Shown here piece after piece: positions 11,875 through 23,200 of a DNA stretch of 64,000 nucleotides; within the stretch, counting starts at the first letter, position 1; each line of letters starts with the position of its first letter. The translations under genes were made by a program, and so were the position numbers. Source of the DNA: Ganoderma boninense (lineage: Eukaryota; Basidiomycota; Agaricomycetes; Polyporales; Polyporaceae); assembly GCA_002900995.3 (NCBI GenBank), contig CM035305.1, forward strand, positions 4,806,908-4,870,907. The letters are read 5' to 3'. The notes beneath the pieces were generated by a model. The model was not told where the DNA came from and ran no database searches. It was given only the letters and a program-made list of their open reading frames with translations.

Positions 11875-12484
11875 TGTTGAGCGCCGTGTCCGTCGTGAGG
11901 TAGTCCTCGCTCATGATGTGCACCGTGCACTCCTTGCCCGCGAGGTCGTACCCGCCGGGCGAGCCCGCGTTCCACTCCTCGCCCCACGCGTCGAGGATGA
12001 AGAACATCGTCGTGCGGAACTCGTACCTGCGCTGGTAGAACGTCAGCTTCTGGCGCGCGGGCACGGTCACGCGCAGCGTGCGCTTCTCGCTGCTCGTCGT
12101 CTCCTGCGTCGAGAACGTCTTCGTCGACGTGTCCATGCCGAGCGAGAACCCCTTGAACTCTGCGCCGACGTTGACCGCGAGCGTCACCTCGCTGCCGTGC
12201 GTGACCTTGAGCTCCGTCGTGTACTCGTGCGTGTACTCCTGCGTGGCGTCCGTGTTGTTCTCCCAGGTCCACGCGCCCATCCACGTCAGCTTCGTGAGGT
12301 ACGTGTCGTATGCGGCGAAGAATGCCTGGTCGCCGGCGGAATAGTAGATCGTGGAACGGCCCGACTTGACGAGCGCGTCGCCCTCGGGCCTGTACACGAC
12401 GTACTTGGAGAAATCGGTTCTCAAGCCCTGGACCAGCGCGTGAGTACAGGCATATGTTTACAGCTCAGGGAGACGACGTACCAT
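11875..12484 (-). CDS. Aerolysin-like beta-rich protein, partial (3' end in gap)
   Basis: A start codon at 12484-12482 is cut off by a 54-nt intron (12481-12428, GTACGT..CAG). The frame then runs from 12427 into the N run, giving at least 185 residues. The sequence is rich in Ser, Thr and alternating polar and hydrophobic residues, as in KTFSTQETTSSEK and VPARQKLTFYQRRYEF. It also has long predicted beta strands such as TELKVTHGSEVTLAVNVGAE. This resembles the pore-forming module of aerolysin/ETX-MTX2-type proteins, which occur in many fungi as lectin-like or defence proteins. The fold assignment is inference from pattern. Whether it forms pores is unknown, and the C-terminal part cannot be seen. 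A one-codon first exon is unusual but the splice signals are good. Confidence 0.6.
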
Positions 12485-14403
12485 GACGAAGTCTGAGCCG
12501 GCTGGTGCTGTGTGGCTGGGATGTAAGGGGAGGTGGGGGGGGCAGCGAACAGCGAGCTCGAGCAAAACGCGAATTGAAGGTGGAGGATGACTCGACTGTG
12601 CTGGCGGGGATGCCTCTTTATGTCCCAACGGCTCAGAGACTCGGGGTCTGGGGCCATGGAGTACCAAGAACAGTGGAATACCCGATACATGGAAGGTAGG
12701 CGCAAATGTGGGTTCTCTATCTTCTCCATCAATCACAGTGAATCCCATCACAACGTTGTGCACATCGAAAAGCCCACGCAAATCACGGAGGAAGGGAAGC
12801 ACAGAAGAGCCTTGGAAGCTCAACGTTCAGACTCGACCTCTTTGAATCGACGAACACGCACGCTCACTGTGAGGCACCCGGCTCGCCATCGCGTTGTCTC
12901 TTCACACCAGTGATACCGGGCTCCTCGTGCCAACGCAAGCAGGGAAGAAATGTTGAGCGGGTGCGAAGGTCGCTAGTACACGGTACGTCGAGCGATTCGG
13001 TCCTGACATTGTGCGATTATCGATAGATGGGTTGTCGTCTCCAGTGCCTCCGCTCGGGCGTAACAGCGAGACGGGGGGGGTGCAAGACTCGACAACTACT
13101 GACACCTAGCGCCAGCAGCCTAGTACTCGAGGCTTAAGGGTCAACGCCTCAAGAGGACAGAGACCTCGTCTCGTCTCGGAAACGAATGACAAGATTCCTT
13201 GTGTGATGCGAGCCATCGCTTGAGTCCTAGGACAAATGAAAGCCACGATCCTCGCTGTGAGGTGCCCGACAGGGCCCCGGACTTTATTCCACGAGAACAT
13301 GGCGCGGTAGTTTCCGCACGGACACACAACGACGGCGCACTCACCGTGATCACGGGTTGGATGCAGACCGTTCCCCTGACCGTCGAGGGCAATTTGTCGG
13401 CGACAGTTTGATTGAGCGGGTGAGAACCGAGGAGAAAGCACGAGACACGGCTTACTATGCTGTCATCCCATTGTGCGGGTTTTCTAGGTGAGATTAATGC
13501 ATTTTCAGGCTCCCTACCGCAATCATATCGCGCATATACGGCCCGAGTGTAGGTTGACTGAACTCTTGACCGGGGCGCAAGTGCGAGGTGCGAATCGACG
13601 GGATAAATGGGTCGCTATCGGAGACATGTCTTGCGTTACATAGTATCAGCGCCTTCTACGTGCATCCTTGGCATAATTATCGGTATGATTATTAGTCTTT
13701 GCCGTTCACTGGCTCAAGAACTGGCGCAAAAACTCACCACTGGCACTGGGGCCAACGCTCGGGTTGCCTCCCACTGTTCCGCGCTGTCTAGCGGGCGTTT
13801 TGCGGGAAATATTGAACATATAATTAAGCACAACATAGCCTAGCGAAATCGCAATCGCGGTGCGTGATGCAGAACAGAATGAGAGCTGTGGTTCCTAGGA
13901 ACATTGCAGGTTAACGTCGCCGGATATTGCTGGAGCGCCGGAAAGTTGCCGTAGACGCTGATCGAGTGGAAGTGTCACGTGGCTTACCATCCTCTCAGCA
14001 ACTTCAGAACTGCTCTAGATGCTCTGCTTCTCTCCACCTCCATACGTGCTCCTCGCCTCTTGACTACTGGCATCATGTCTGTCGACCTGTATGCGCCGTC
14101 CACGAAAGAGAAGAAGGAGAAACCTATCCGAAAAAACCAAGGTGAAGCAGGAATGGCGAGGACGCAGGCGGCGCCGTGTGTATGTCCGAGCCTCCCATGG
14201 CTATCCGGCGGTGCTAATAGCAGGAACGACAGACGAGGTGACAGCGGAGAAGAGGAGCAAGAAAGGACAAGAAGAAAGAAAAGTGATAGGGCTGCTGAAG
14301 ACGCGATGGCGGCATCCTCCAGGTGCGTCGAGCGCATATATGCAGTCGGTCTTCGCATTGACGGAGTTCGAGTAGCTGATCCCACAGACGCATCCATTGA
14401 AGA
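12485..14403. other. Long intergenic region
   Basis: I find no gene with supportable splice structure here. Several open stretches exist on both strands but they are short, compositionally biased and end at random. From about 14090 the plus strand turns rich in Lys and Arg codons and leads into the helicase pseudogene. Confidence 0.45.
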
Positions 14404-15599
14404 GAAAAATCGAAAAAGAAACGCAAGTGCGAGTCAGCTGATGAGGACGTCGCAGATGGCGGAGGGACGTTGAAAAAGGAGAAGAAGAAACGCAGGAAAG
14501 AAAGCTGAGGCCACCACCACCTCCGACGACGCTGCAGCCGAGCCACGTACATCCGAGTCCAAACAACGCGAGGGCTTCCTGACGCGTCAAAGGGCCAACG
14601 CCTATCCGAGCCTGCTGGTGGCCGGACGCGACGTCGTCGGTATTGCAGAGACCGGAAGGCGCATGCTAACCACTGAGTATAATGCACCCCGCCGAACGCG
14701 CATATATGCAGCGGAAAGACCCTCGCATTCGGCCTTCCTCTCCTCACCCGCCTCCGTGCCTCCCTTCCAGACAAAAAGGCGAAAGGCACGACCGTCAGCG
14801 CGCTGGTCATGGCCCCCACGCGCGAGCTTGCAATCCAGACACACGAGACGCTGGAGAAGCTCGGCGAGCCGTTCGGGATTGCCAGCGTCGCAGTGTACGG
14901 CGGGATGGACAAGGGCCCGCAGATCAAGGCGCTGAAGAACATGAACAAGGGTGGGATGACGACGCGCATCGTCGTCGGGACCCCCGAGGGTGGCCGTGGG
15001 CAGCGATGACTTGACTGCGAACAGTCGAGTTCAGCAGGGAGGGTGGAGCAGTGTGCTTTCCGTTCACGTCGAGCTAACCGTACTCGGCTGCAGTCGTGGA
15101 AGTGTTCAATGAGCCCCGAGAGAAAGAGTGCGCAGCCTCGTTCCACTCTCCAACAATGCTGTCTGACATCCTGCCTCTCAGCTCGAGGCTGCTCGGCCAC
15201 CTGCGGACGCTCATTCCGAAGAAGTCGAAGGGTTCAGAGGCAGAGACCCGGATCCTCGTCTTCGCGCTCTACAAGAAGGAGGCGCAGCGTGTCGAAGGCA
15301 TGCTGAAAAGCAAGGGCTTCTCTGTCGGGGGACTCCACGGTGACATGTCGCAGTCCGCGCGGCTGGAGGCGCTGCAGAACTTCAAGACGGGCACGACGGG
15401 GCTGCTCGTCGCGACCGACGTCGCGGCGCGGGGGCTGGACATCCCCAATGTCGCCGCGGTCATCAACTACACCTTCCCGCTGATCGAGCCCGATACCGCG
15501 AAGATTCGCCTATTGAACGAGATAGAACACCGCCTGATCCCTAACTTTAAGTATACATACATGTTCGACGCTGCTCAAGGCCCCAAAACTATGTCCTAG
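14404..15599 (+). pseudogene. Dbp3-type DEAD-box RNA helicase pseudogene lacking the DEAD box
   Basis: Pieces of one helicase can be read in order in shifting frames. A basic leader comes first (KKEKKKRRKES), then the region before motif I (AGRDVVGIAET). The splice donor after it is mutated to GAAGGC. A GKTLAFGLPLL Walker A part follows from 14716, then APTRELAIQTHE (motif Ia), YGGMDKG and TTRIVVGTP (Ib). The frame then stops at 15007-15009. It resumes after only about 90 bases with VEVFNEPREKE and the helicase C-domain: ILVFALYKKEAQ (IV) and GLLVATDVAARGLDIPN (V). Motifs II (DEAD) and III and motif VI are missing. Family: DEAD-box ATPases of the Dbp3 group, which act in 60S ribosome assembly in the nucleolus. 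This copy cannot be functional; an intact gene should exist elsewhere in the genome. Confidence 0.8.
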
Positions 15600-16229
15600 A
15601 GATTTACAGTCGAGGAGATGCATAACACTGGCAAAAATCAATGATCAAAATCACAGGGTACCCAAATGAACAGTACACCAGGTGATTGTGACTTTCGTAC
15701 CAATAGATTAGTAGTCGAGACGGTTCTCTCCCTTACTTGCTATCATGCAGGCCGTGCATTGTATTCGCCTGGAATAAATTAGTCTAAGCGTAAGGGAAAA
15801 CCTTGAACATCCTGCCCAGAACTGGCGATACTTACCGGTATGGGTACGGCATTCTACACTCGTGCGCCCGACCTACCTTCGCGTTCGCCCAGGTCTGCCA
15901 CCCCACTGCACACATTCGACTCCTCCGCTCCGAGTCCACAAAACCCACCATCCTGAAGAGCTCTGGAAGTCTACGTCCACTGAAAATCATAGTACATGTC
16001 GCCATATCTATCTCGACGTAGATTTGTGGATGTGTGTTGACTAGACAGCGCGTAATTACTATGCGTGAGCTCGGAGTCGGGTGGGATGCCGACTGTCCAG
16101 GTCCGGATCCGCTCGGCGGTCCGAGAGGCGCGGTGAGGGTGGCTGTGGGGCGCGTCAGGGCGCACGAAACAGTCGCCCTCCGGCCCACCTCTCTCGTCTT
16201 CCCCATCCCCTTCTTCTTCCCCAACGCCC

Positions 16230-16260
<31 letters not shown>

Positions 16261-16467
16261 ACAGCCTGTTGTGCTCGCCCTTTCTCTCCCTTGCTGCTGC
16301 CACCGCCCCGCTCAACCGCGGCGCACGCTCGCTTGACCGTATTGCATTACGCAGCACTCGCATATAATCCTGCTTGCCCGGTTCAGCAGCTCGCCTGAGA
16401 CTCCCCCCACGCCGCCACCTCCCCTCCTCCTGCTTGCACCCCTCACGAGCGCCGACATTCTACCAAG
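15600..16467. other. Upstream region of the OSBP gene
   Basis: There is no coding sequence that I can support. The part from about 16170 is rich in C and T, as is common before fungal housekeeping genes, and contains a trinucleotide repeat (16230-16259). Confidence 0.5.
16230..16259. repeat. (ACG)10 microsatellite
   Basis: Ten uninterrupted ACG units, about 210 bp upstream of the OSBP start codon. Such a tract may vary in length between strains. Confidence 0.9.
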
Positions 16468-19330
16468 ATGATGGGCCTTATCAACCAAGCGACATCGAAG
16501 ATGTACAAGCCACGCGTGTCCGACGAAGACAAGGTCCCGGACGACACCGAGCCAGATGATACGTCCATCCTGTCCGTCTTCCCCTCCCCTCCCCACCTCG
16601 CACTATGCGCTATTTTACCTCCGCCGCTCCCTGCGACGACGCTGACGACGGAACTTCTGAATACAGAGACGAGAACGAGGGCTCCATCATCTCATCGCTC
16701 ATCTCCCAGCTAAGGTACGTCCGTGCATCCCGCCACCTCCTCCCGCATAACCATCGCCATGCCCCTCGCAACGCTTCCGCTGATGTGATGCGCCAGGGTG
16801 GGGATGGATCTGCACAAGGTGACGTTCCCGACGTTCGTCCTCGAGCCCCGGAGCATGCTCGAGCGCATCACCGACTTCATGTCCCACCCCGATCTCCTCT
16901 TCGGGTACGCACCGTCCCTCCATCTCCTTCAGATCTTGTGCGCTGACACCACCATCTCCCCCTGCCCTTCCGCACGTCCCTTCCGCACGTCCCCTGCCCT
17001 GCCCGCCACCTCCGTGCCTTACACGGTGTGTCGACCCCCAACCTCCCATGCCTCACACCACTGCGCAGCGCGGAGACGTGCAACGACCCAGAAGAACGTT
17101 TCATCCGCGTGCTGCAGTACTACCTCGCCGGCTGGCACATAAAGCCCAAGGGCGTGAAGAAGCCGTACGTCCTCCTCGCCGTCAGCACGTGTCTGTGACC
17201 TCCCCTGACCCAAAGCGCTGGACGCGTCTCTGTCCCCCTTCCTCCCTCCCCCTGCCCTGCACACTGTATGTTCGACATCGACGCCCCAACACACGCACAC
17301 CTCAACAGGTATAACCCAGTCCTCGGCGAGTTCTTCCGCTGTCGATATGACTATCCGGATGGCTCCCGCGGGTTTTACATCGCTGAACAAGGTAAGCTCC
17401 GTCTTTCAGTGAAACACACAAGCTCCCCAACCGCGAATCCCCCGTAAATTGTTGAGAAACTTGACAATCCCGTCCTCGTCTCCCGACCGTTCTCCTGATC
17501 CCGAAACATCTACGGTACCCACGACAGGCAGTGGCCAATTTCAGACCCCGGAATATCACTGTAAAGGCCTGTGACTGGTCTCCTCTCACAGACCTGTCTA
17601 TAAGGCTCTTCAGGATTGGGATCTCGGGACAAGCTCAGATAACAGACCGTTATAAGGTCATTGTTGCTCTGCCTGCGGCGCTTCTGAGATTCAGGTCCTG
17701 AACCAGCCTTGCAACATGCCTTGTGTGGCGGAGACCACTTACTCATTGCCTGCAGTGTGTATCTGTCGTGACCCCCTTGTCCTCCTTCTCATTGTCTGCC
17801 GGTACTGCGGCTGCGCGCGGAAACCTTCCGCGACAGATTGGCACGTCAGCCGGTTGTCCCGTTCGCGTCCGATATCTAAAACGGCGAACCCCATCTGGGA
17901 TTTTCTATCTCTGGAAGCCCGTGTTCTTCCACAACTTTAACCTTGATCGCCCTCGCGTTTATGCATGGAGACGGGAAGCTCGCGCCAACTTTGCCCCACC
18001 CTCCAGTAGGGGACGATTTTGCGTGGTGCTCAGCTCGCGCTGAGTTCTGAGGGCTCTCGTCATTTCCGACGTGCTTACTTGCTATTGTTCACGGCGCAGT
18101 GTCCCACCATCCACCGATATCCGCGTTCTACTACGTGTCGCCTGCAAACAAGGTCGCCGTCATTGGCGAGCTCCGGCCAAAGTCCCGGTTCCTCGGAAAC
18201 AGCGTGTCGACGTTTATGGAGGGCGAGAACCGTGTCTACCTGCTCGGCCGGCCAGAAGACAACGGTGCGCACTACCTGTCTCATCACTGCTCCGCGTGCT
18301 GCGAGAGCGCTGCTTATTTGAACTACGGGCATAGACTATGTGATCTCGATGCCGAACATGTACGCGCGGGGGATCCTGTGGGGCAAGATGTTCCTCGAGC
18401 TCGGCGACTCATGCACGGCGAAGAACGAGGCGACGGGCCACTACGCGGAGATCCAGTTCAAGACGAAGGTAACTGTCGGACAGTCTACCTCATCTCACCT
18501 CATCTCACCTCTGCTCCCTGCTCCATCTCCGCTCACCTTACCTCACCTCGCCGTTGCTGTTTGTTTCGTTCTCGCGCACAGGGATACTTCTCCGGGACAT
18601 ACAACGCCATCCAGGGGCGCATACGGCGCGGGAACAACGACGTCGGCGAGGTCTCGGGCAAGTGGAGCGCGACAATGGAGTTCAAGAACCCCAAGGTGCG
18701 TGCCTGGCTTGTGCCCGGCCTGTCCGCTGTGACTCTGACACACGTGACGCGCTTCTGTCACACTTCACACCCACCACACAGGGCGACAAGCGGGTGCTCT
18801 TCGACGCGGCCAAGGACGGCCAGAACATCGCGCCTAAGTGGGTCGCACCAGAGGACGAGCAGGAGTCCAACGAGTCCCGCAGGTACGCCGCTTCGCGCTC
18901 TAGTTACTTTCTATGTTGTGCGCGGAGCTCACCGTCGTCGGTTGGTTGGTTGGGGGTGGCAGATTGTGGACGCGGCTGACGCGCGCGATCGTCGCGAAGG
19001 ACATGGACGCCGCGACGGAGGCGAAGACCGCGGTCGAGGACGCGCAGCGCGAGACGCGGCGGAACCTCGAGGAGCGCGGCGACACGCACGTCCCCCGCTT
19101 CTTCCACCTCAAGGACGGCCGCTGGGTGCCCAAGCTCGCGTGCGTGTGCCCCTCCTCTCCCTTCTCTCTGTCATCTACCTTGCCTTCTTCCGCGTGGGTG
19201 TTTGCGTCGCTGACGCAGGGAAAAACTTTAACTTTGCATATGCAGATTACCGACGGACTCGCAGGACGCGATCGCGGCCGTGGAGAAGTTCATGTGGCCG
19301 ACGCTCCCGCCCTCATACGTGACGAACTAA
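16468..19330 (+). CDS. Oxysterol-binding protein (OSBP/Kes1 type), 11 exons
   Basis: Exons 16468-16571, 16667-16714, 16797-16904, 17069-17164, 17309-17391, 18100-18264, 18335-18468, 18582-18695, 18782-18882, 18963-19139 and 19246-19330 join in frame and give 404 residues, close to yeast Kes1 (434). Residues [14 protein letters not shown] and [13 protein letters not shown] are typical of the lipid-binding barrel. The signature [15 protein letters not shown] is assembled across the sixth splice site and contains the two histidines that contact phosphoinositide. No PH domain or ankyrin repeats precede the barrel, so this is a short ORP. It should move sterol and PI4P between membranes of the secretory pathway in the cytosol. 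The first splice site rests on phase alone. The intron inside the signature (17392-18099) is unusually long. The gene is convergent with the coiled-coil gene. Confidence 0.92.
17392..18099 (+). other. Unusually long 708-nt intron in the OSBP gene
   Basis: The other introns of this gene measure 70-154 nt. This one has normal ends (GTAAGC..GCAG) and splits the codon before SHHPP. It shows no clear coding content. The extra 550 bp or so could be an old insertion, but I found no terminal repeats or target duplication. Confidence 0.5.
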
Positions 19331-20200
19331 CGAACGCCCCTCCCCCGCTTGTGTAACGAACACTGCTGTCTCAGTAATATATGTAATGTACAAGATACAA
19401 GAAGATACGGGATACGGGACCCCGCCACCCTCGCGTCCATTCACACTCTCACTCCCCGTCTGGCCCCTCCTCCCATCCATCGTGCTTGCTTGATTCCTTT
19501 GTGGCTATCGCTGCACTGTCCACGGCGTTGCTGTCTGATATCGCCACGGCCAGGACATGCACATATTCCCCAGCAGTACTAGTACTACTTCATGCGTACG
19601 GCGCGCCAGAACATACACGTTCCAGATTAATGTTGCAATATATTCCAGGGGGTACAACAGAATGAAGCGGCTGTGATTAGGGATTCGGTCTTCATCGACA
19701 TCCGCCCGACCTTCCATTCCATTTCCATTCCAGCCCTGTCTGCGTTCAGCGTGCTTCCTGGGTCATTCCACTCACAGCTAGAAGTGCACGGACGATAACG
19801 AGGCAATGAAGAGTAGACTATGACTATGACACGACGGGGGCGCTAACACAAGAAGGATGCATGCCGGATGGCAATGATTGGCGGGCGGGCGGGTACGACT
19901 CGGCGGTCAGCAACAGAGGGAGGGATGTACGATATGTAAGTGTGGTATCAAATGGACAAAGCGCGGCGAGATCATTTTAGATATATACTATGTATAAGCG
20001 GGTGTGGAAGAGAGGGAGGGCGGGAAATATATACGACCAGGAAAACCATGCATATGTGAGAGCGATCCGATGATGAAACAATGAGCGAGATGAGTGACCG
20101 GGAAACTGTGAGTGTGATTGGAAAAGCGTCGTCATACTGTATCACACCAAAATTCCGATGAGGAGAACACGAAACAAAACTGGAACCCGTACCCTGTATT
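19331..20200. other. Region between two convergent 3' ends
   Basis: This is the shared downstream region of the OSBP gene (+) and the coiled-coil gene (-). I see no gene in it. It should hold the 3' UTRs and poly(A) sites of both. Confidence 0.6.
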
Positions 20201-23200
20201 CTACGACCACCAGCCGTCCTCGCCCAGCGTGGGTGCGGCCGAAACGACGCTTGGTGTTGGCGAGGGCGCCCGGAAGTTCTTGTACTGCGACGGATACCTC
20301 GACTTGGGGGTGACCGGCGTCGCGAGAGCCGACTGCCGCCAGGGCGCATGAATCGAGTCCCTGACGGAAGGCTGAGGGGGGGTGACAACGCGAACGTCGT
20401 TGGTGGTGCCGTTGTATTGCGCCTTTGGCGTACCAGCGCGGCTGTGGTTATATACGGTGCTTGCGCGAGAGTCCGGGCGAGGTGGAGGGTGCGTCTTGCC
20501 ATTCTGGTATCGTGCGACGGGCTGCAACACGTTCGCGGTGCTGGATGCGCCCTTCTTCGCCTTGTCTACTTCAGCCTGCATGCGTGTAACCTGGCCCTCT
20601 AAGGAGGCGATCTGGTCGCGCAACTTGTTCTGCCGATCCTGGAGCATATCACTGTGAGAACGACTGGATTTAGGCTCGCAGAAAGAATATAGTACCTTGT
20701 CCAAACGCTCCTCGGCGTCCCTCTCCTCAAGCTGGAGCTTGACAAGCGAATAGTCTGCATCCAGTTGAGAGTGGGACTGTTCGACCTCATCGAGCTTCGT
20801 CTGCGTGATCTCCAATTGGCCTTCAGCCTCCTTCGCACGCCTCTCCCATTCTTCGGCACGCTGCCTAGCTTGCATAAGGCTCTGACGCGAGGACTGCGTA
20901 ACCTTCTCGTGGTTGGCCACCTTCGTCTCGAGATCCTTCATACGACGCTGGAGCGCGGTGTGCTCGCCCTCGAGCACCTTGCCGCGATCGCGAATCAGGC
21001 GGAGCTCCTTCACTTCTTCCGTGTCGACATGACCAATCATGCTGGCGAGCATCTGGATCTGCTCCGTAGCCTGGCGCAGCTCGTCGAAGTTGCTCTGCTG
21101 CGCAGCAAGGTCGTCGTTCCGCCGCTTCTGCTCCGCAACCTCGTCCGCCAGCGTGTCCTTCTCGCGCGTAAGGTACGTCACCTTGACCTCGAGCGAGTCG
21201 ACCTAAGCAGCGACGTTACTCCGGATTCCCTGAGACATCACAAAGTGAACAAAGCCTTACCTTGGCGATGAGCTGCTGCTTCTCCACGCCGAATTCGCTC
21301 CTCGCACTTTCCAGCTCCGCAAGCTTCTCCTGCTGGCTCTGAGCCTGTACGTCGGCAGCCTTGAGCCTCTCCAGCGCACGCGCCAGTGCCTCCTCAAGCT
21401 CCACGTTCTTCGCCTCGAGCGCAACCATGTCCGCCGCCTTCTTCGACATCGAGTCCTGCAGGCCCTCCACACGCTCATTGAGACGCTCAGCCTCGGCCTC
21501 GGCAACCTTCACCCGTTCGCCCAGCATGTCCTTCTCGACGCGCACCTGTCCGTGCGCGCCGCGCGCCTTCGCACACTGCACCTGGAGGCTCGAGTTATCA
21601 AGCATGAGCCGCTTGATCTCCTCCGAGTCCTTCTGGGACGTATCCCGCGTCGCGAACTCCGCGTGCGCGTTCTGGAGCACCTTGGTGGCCTCGACCATCG
21701 CCTCGGGGAGGCAGTTGATGTGCTTGATGATGTCCTGGCAGAAGTCGCCAAACTCCTGGTTCTGCTCGACGAGCCTCGCCTGTTCCGCCGAGATCGCCGA
21801 GACAGCGTTTTCGATGCTGCGCAGCGCCTTGGTGGAGGCTTCGTCTGGGGGTTGCGCGGCCTTCGTCTGGAACTCGGTCTGTGCGCCGTTGAGAGCGTCG
21901 ATGGCCCCCGACAGACGTTCAGGGAGGTCGGCGAGCGCGCCAGAGATCTCCCTCTGGATAGAGGAGAGGTCCAGCTCCTGCGCAACGACAGCGGGCTGCT
22001 TGCTCGCGAGCTCCTCGACCTTCTTCTGCACCTCCGCGAGCGGCGCGACCAGCCCACGGATGCTCTCCGTGAGCTTCTCCGAAATCGCATCGGCGCTGAG
22101 CGGGCGGTCGCGCACGGCGAGGCGCGAGTCGAGGCGCTCCACGACGAGGTCTGACATCTGCTCCTTCATCTCGTGCGGGTCCAGCGGCCCGACGATCGTC
22201 TTGAGCTCTGCAGTCAGGCGGCCCACGATGGACTCGAGGTCGATCTCGGGCTGTATCGTCGGCAGGATCGGCAGGAGGCGGTCGACGATGAGGCCCGCCG
22301 TCTCGCGCTTGTCCGACGCGAGGTCGATGAGCTGCGAGATGTTCGGCTTGACGGCCTGCGCGAGGCGGGCGGTGAGCACGTCGTAGTCGATCGGGTCCGT
22401 GCGCAGCGCGGCGATGTGGGGCATGAGCTTCTGGAAGAGCTCCTGGAAGAGGTGCTCTCTGTCCGCCGACGGCGCGCGGGTCGCCGCGACCTCGACTGCC
22501 TGGAGGCGCGCGCCGAGCTGCGACATGGCGTTCGCGAGCGTGTTGATGGTGCGGTTGCCGAGGTCGTCGATGAGGTTCTTGAGCTCCACGTCGCGGTCGC
22601 GCGAGAGCGAGCGCTGCGGCTGCAAGAGCATGCGATCTCGCGCTGGAGGATCACGCGGGACTCCTCGTGGCTCTGCTCGATGATGCCCTTGAGGAGCTCG
22701 AAGTCGAACTCGCCCCTCGCGTCCATCAGGCCTTCATCCAGACCGCGGGCGGCGGACTCTTGCAGTTGACTGCGGAACAGGGTGACAACCTCCGAGATCT
22801 TGGCATCCGTCGACGGGTTCATAGCATGGCTATTGGTGGCTGCAAGGTGCTTGTACGCGTCGAGAGTCCCCTTGATGGCGTCGAACTTCTCCTCGAGCAG
22901 CTTCTCAAGGCGCTGTTCGTACTGCTGCATCTCGATGCGCCTCGACAGGTTCATCGGCGCGACCGAAATGTCTGACGTCGAGTCCTCGTCTTCATCGCGC
23001 TGACGAGGCGGGAGCGACGACCGGCGCGGGCGGCGCACACTGAAAACATCTTCACGCTGCGGGGAGTCTTCCAGACGAGCAGGCTCTGTGAAGAGTCGGC
23101 CCCGACCGATCCGGTGGGAAATGGGCGCAACGTGGAGGTCGTCGAGCGACTGCCTCGGCGTGTGCTCGTAGATGTCGCGCGAGCTGAGCCGCGAGCGGAC

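Noticed and set aside
14214..15200. Open frame of 328 codons on the minus strand
   Set aside because: It is antisense to the helicase relic, has a biased composition and matches no family. It arises from GC-rich codons on the other strand.
16230..16259. Trinucleotide repeat as part of a coding region
   Set aside because: It lies upstream of the OSBP start and no spliced exon that includes it can be supported.
18099..19322. Open frame of 407 codons through several OSBP exons
   Set aside because: It reads through introns and leaves the OSBP frame. The spliced exons give the conserved protein.
21361..22386. Open frame of 341 codons on the plus strand
   Set aside because: It is a mirror of the Ser/Ala/Glu-rich coiled coil on the minus strand and is very rich in Ser and Arg.
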